Of a stretch of 6,553 bases of DNA, positions 4,521 to 6,553 are shown piece after piece. The notes under the pieces were generated by a model, which made no database searches, had not been told where the DNA came from, and was given only the letters and a program-made list of their open reading frames with translations. Within the stretch, counting starts at the first letter, position 1, and each line of letters begins with the position of its first letter. Made by a program: the position numbers and the translations under genes. The stretch is taken from the NCBI GenBank assembly GCA_030527085.1, contig JAUNBN010000077.1, positions 1 to 6,553 on the forward strand. Reading direction: 5' to 3'. The stretch comes from Oscillospiraceae bacterium. Lineage in GTDB: Bacteria > Bacillota > Clostridia > Oscillospirales > Ruminococcaceae.

Positions 4521-6437
4521 ATGGACAGAAAGACTTTTTACATCACAACGCCTATCTATTACCCCTCGGACAAGCTGCACATCGGCCACGGCTACACCAC
4601 CGTCGCCGCCGACGCTGTAGCGAGATTCAGGCGAATGCAGGGCTGCGACGTCATGTTTCTCACCGGCACGGACGAGCACGGCCAGAAGATTGAGGACAAG
4701 GCCAAGGCCGCGGGAGTAGGCCCGCAGGAGTATGTCGATAAAATAGTGGCGGGTATAAAAGAGCTCTGGAAGCTTATGAACATAAGCTACGACCGCTTTA
4801 TCCGCACCACGGACGACTACCACGAAGCCTCCGTGCAGAAGATATTTAAAACACTCTACGACAATGGCGCGATTTACAAGGGCGAATACAAGGGCCTTTA
4901 CTGCAAGCCCTGCGAGTCCTTCTGGACGGAGAGCCAGCTTAAGGACGGCAAGTGCCCGGACTGCGGCGGCGAGGTCTACGAGGCGAGCGAGGAGGCCTAT
5001 TTCTTCCGCCTCTCGGACTACGCCGAGCGCCTCTTGAAGCTCTACGAGGACGAGCCGGACTTCCTGCAGCCGGCAACTCGCCTGAACGAGATGAAGGCCT
5101 TTATAAACCAGGGCCTCGAGGACCTCTGCGTCTCGCGCACCTCCTTTACCTGGGGCGTGCCTGTGGACTTCGACCCCGGACACATAGTCTATGTCTGGGT
5201 GGACGCCCTGAGCAACTATATAACCGCGCTGGGCTACGGCAACGGCAAGTACGATGATTTCGAGAAATACTGGCCCGCCGACGTTCACCTCATGGCCAAG
5301 GAGATAGTCCGCTTCCACTCCGTTATCTGGCCTGCGCTGCTGATGGCGCTCGAGCTGCCCACGCCCAAAAAGGTCTTCGGTCACGGCTGGCTGCTGCTCG
5401 ACTCCGGCAAGATGAGCAAGAGCAAGGGCAACGTCGTGGACCCCGTCATCCTCTGCGAGCGCTACGGCGTAGACGCCATACGCTACTACCTGATGCGCGA
5501 GATACCCTTCGGCCACGACGGCGTTTTTTCCAATGAGGGCCTGATAGCGCGCATAAACTCCGACCTCGCAAACGACCTGGGCAACCTGCTCTCGCGCAGC
5601 GTCGCGATGATAGACAGGTACTTCGGCGGAACGCTGCCCGAAAAGCAGGAGGCCGCAGAAATAGACGGCGAGCTCGCCGCGATGTGCGATTCGCTTTTAG
5701 GACTCGTGAGCGAAAACATAGACAAGCTCATGCTGCCCAACGCCCTGGCGGAAATCATGAAAGTAGTCTCGCGCGCGAACAAGTATATAGACGAGACCGA
5801 ACCCTGGAAGCTCGCGAAGGACGAGGCCTCAAAGCCCCGCCTCGCCGCGGTGCTCTACAACCTCTGCGAGGCGCTGAGGGTGGTGTCGATACTTCTCGAG
5901 CCATTCATGCCCTCTACCTCGCCTAAGATACGCGAGCAGATAGGCGCGCCGGCCGGGCTTTCGGGCCTCGAGAGCTGCCGATTCGGCCTCGCTTCCAAAG
6001 CTTTGATCGTCAAAAAGGGCGAGGTACTCTTCCCGCGCATAAACGCCGAAGAGGAGCTTAAAGAACTGGAGAAGCATGGCGAGGCCGAGAGCGCCCCCGC
6101 GCTCGAGCACGAGGCCGAGATAAGCTACGAGGATTTCATGAAGACCGAGCTGCGCGTGTGCCGCGTTCTCGCCTGCGAGAAGGTGGAAAAGGCCGACAAG
6201 CTTTTGAAGTTCACCCTTTTTGACGGCGAGCGCGAGCGCACGGTGCTCTCCGGCATAGCCCAGTGGTACAGCCCCGGGGAGCTTATAGGCAAGAAGGTGG
6301 CGCTGGTCTGCAACCTCGCCCCCGCGAAGATACGCGGAATAGTGAGCGAGGGCATGATTTTAAGCAGCGACGTGGGAGAGGCCGCCCGCCTGATAATAAT
6401 AGACGACAGCGTGCCCGAGGGCTCGCGCATAAGATAG
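4521..6437 (+). CDS. metG: Methionyl-tRNA synthetase with C-terminal tRNA-binding domain
   Basis: Charges tRNA-Met with methionine in the cytoplasm (class I synthetase); 638 residues, full length. In order: Rossmann catalytic core with HIGH at 20-23; a single-knuckle zinc insertion with C128, C131, C145 and C148; the KMSKS loop at 297-301 (GKMSKSKGN); the alpha-helical anticodon-binding domain with N420 and 'EPWKLAK' (P428, W429), the residues expected to read the CAU anticodon; a linker rich in E and A (about 508-533); and an EMAPII/Trbp111-like OB-fold tRNA-binding domain from about 535 to the end. ATG 4521 is supported by AAAGGA (4508-4513) with a 7-base spacer. Transcribed from its own promoter, divergent from the lysine importer. 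Nothing is broken or missing. Confidence 0.98.
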   Translation: MDRKTFYITTPIYYPSDKLHIGHGYTTVAADAVARFRRMQGCDVMFLTGTDEHGQKIEDKAKAAGVGPQEYVDKIVAGIKELWKLMNISYDRFIRTTDDYHEASVQKIFKTLYDNGAIYKGEYKGLYCKPCESFWTESQLKDGKCPDCGGEVYEASEEAYFFRLSDYAERLLKLYEDEPDFLQPATRLNEMKAFINQGLEDLCVSRTSFTWGVPVDFDPGHIVYVWVDALSNYITALGYGNGKYDDFEKYWPADVHLMAKEIVRFHSVIWPALLMALELPTPKKVFGHGWLLLDSGKMSKSKGNVVDPVILCERYGVDAIRYYLMREIPFGHDGVFSNEGLIARINSDLANDLGNLLSRSVAMIDRYFGGTLPEKQEAAEIDGELAAMCDSLLGLVSENIDKLMLPNALAEIMKVVSRANKYIDETEPWKLAKDEASKPRLAAVLYNLCEALRVVSILLEPFMPSTSPKIREQIGAPAGLSGLESCRFGLASKALIVKKGEVLFPRINAEEELKELEKHGEAESAPALEHEAEISYEDFMKTELRVCRVLACEKVEKADKLLKFTLFDGERERTVLSGIAQWYSPGELIGKKVALVCNLAPAKIRGIVSEGMILSSDVGEAARLIIIDDSVPEGSRIR

Positions 6438-6467
6438 ACAGCCTCACAAGGCGTATTGCATTATATA

Positions 6468-6483
6468 AGGCTTGAGCAAGCCT
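6468..6483 (+). repeat. Short hairpin after metG
   Basis: AGGCTT 6468-6473 pairs with AAGCCT 6478-6483 around a GAGC loop, 31 bases after the metG stop. A competing pairing CTTGAG 6471-6476 with CTCAAG 6482-6487 also exists. No T-run follows (next bases are CAAGAAAG), so it is at most an RNA 3'-end structure. Confidence 0.4.
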
Positions 6484-6506
6484 CAAGAAAGCTTCAGTAG
6501 ATTTTA

Positions 6507-6553
6507 TGAGCGGCGGAGACGGATTATAAGGCTTAATGTCCGCCCGCCGCTTA
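6507..6553 (+). terminator. Probable metG terminator stem, cut by window edge
   Basis: AGCGGCGG 6509-6516 pairs perfectly with CCGCCGCT 6544-6551, and CGGA 6520-6523 with TCCG 6539-6542 inside it; T6507-A6553 and G6508-T6552 can extend the stem to the last base. The loop is about 15 bases. A T-tract would begin just beyond the window, so the terminator call cannot be completed from this sequence. Confidence 0.5.

Noticed and set aside
4407..5516. Minus-strand open frame of 369 codons opposite metG
   Set aside because: Antisense shadow of a fully conserved metG reading frame in GC-rich DNA; it also covers the metG promoter and has no recognisable domain.

Overview
The window is 6.5 kb of GC-rich, gene-dense bacterial chromosome. 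Two things suggest a high-GC member of the Clostridia (Oscillospiraceae-like): the short lipoprotein signal with a Thr/Glu linker on the binding protein, and a lysine riboswitch ahead of an ABC uptake operon. This is inference; there is no rRNA or other marker here, and heavy ATA use for isoleucine also occurs in other phyla. No IS, phage gene, CRISPR array, rRNA or tRNA was seen.

Layout. (1) 1-931, plus strand: the 3' part of azlC, overlapping a complete azlD; together they form a branched-chain amino-acid exporter. (2) 932-1059: a convergent gap with a perfect 18-bp hairpin. (3) 1060-3748, minus strand: an amino-acid ABC importer operon, transcribed as lipoprotein binding protein, then permease, then ATPase. 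A 206-bp, highly folded spacer separates the first two genes, while permease and ATPase are only 2 bp apart. (4) 3749-4520: a 772-bp divergent gap. On the minus strand it holds a near-consensus promoter (4182-4210), a lysine riboswitch or L-box (3954-4127), an intrinsic terminator with U-tract (3881-3925) and another perfect GC-rich hairpin (3800-3832). On the plus strand it holds two 40-bp direct repeats and the metG promoter (4452-4480). (5) 4521-6437, plus strand: full-length metG (methionyl-tRNA synthetase). (6) 6438-6553: metG 3' region with a stem that runs to the window edge.

How it works together. The riboswitch assigns lysine to an ABC importer whose proteins alone would only say 'polar/basic amino acid'. 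When lysine is bound, P1 closes and the terminator stops transcription after about 295 nt. When lysine is scarce, the 3' strand of P1 can instead pair with the 5' arm of the terminator and the operon is read. The spacer hairpin after the binding-protein gene may keep that protein in excess over permease and ATPase.

The main unexplained signal is a family of perfect intergenic palindromes that share a CCCGCC-NNN-GGCGGG core but have unrelated outer arms. Three clear members and two weaker ones fall in the gaps of this window.
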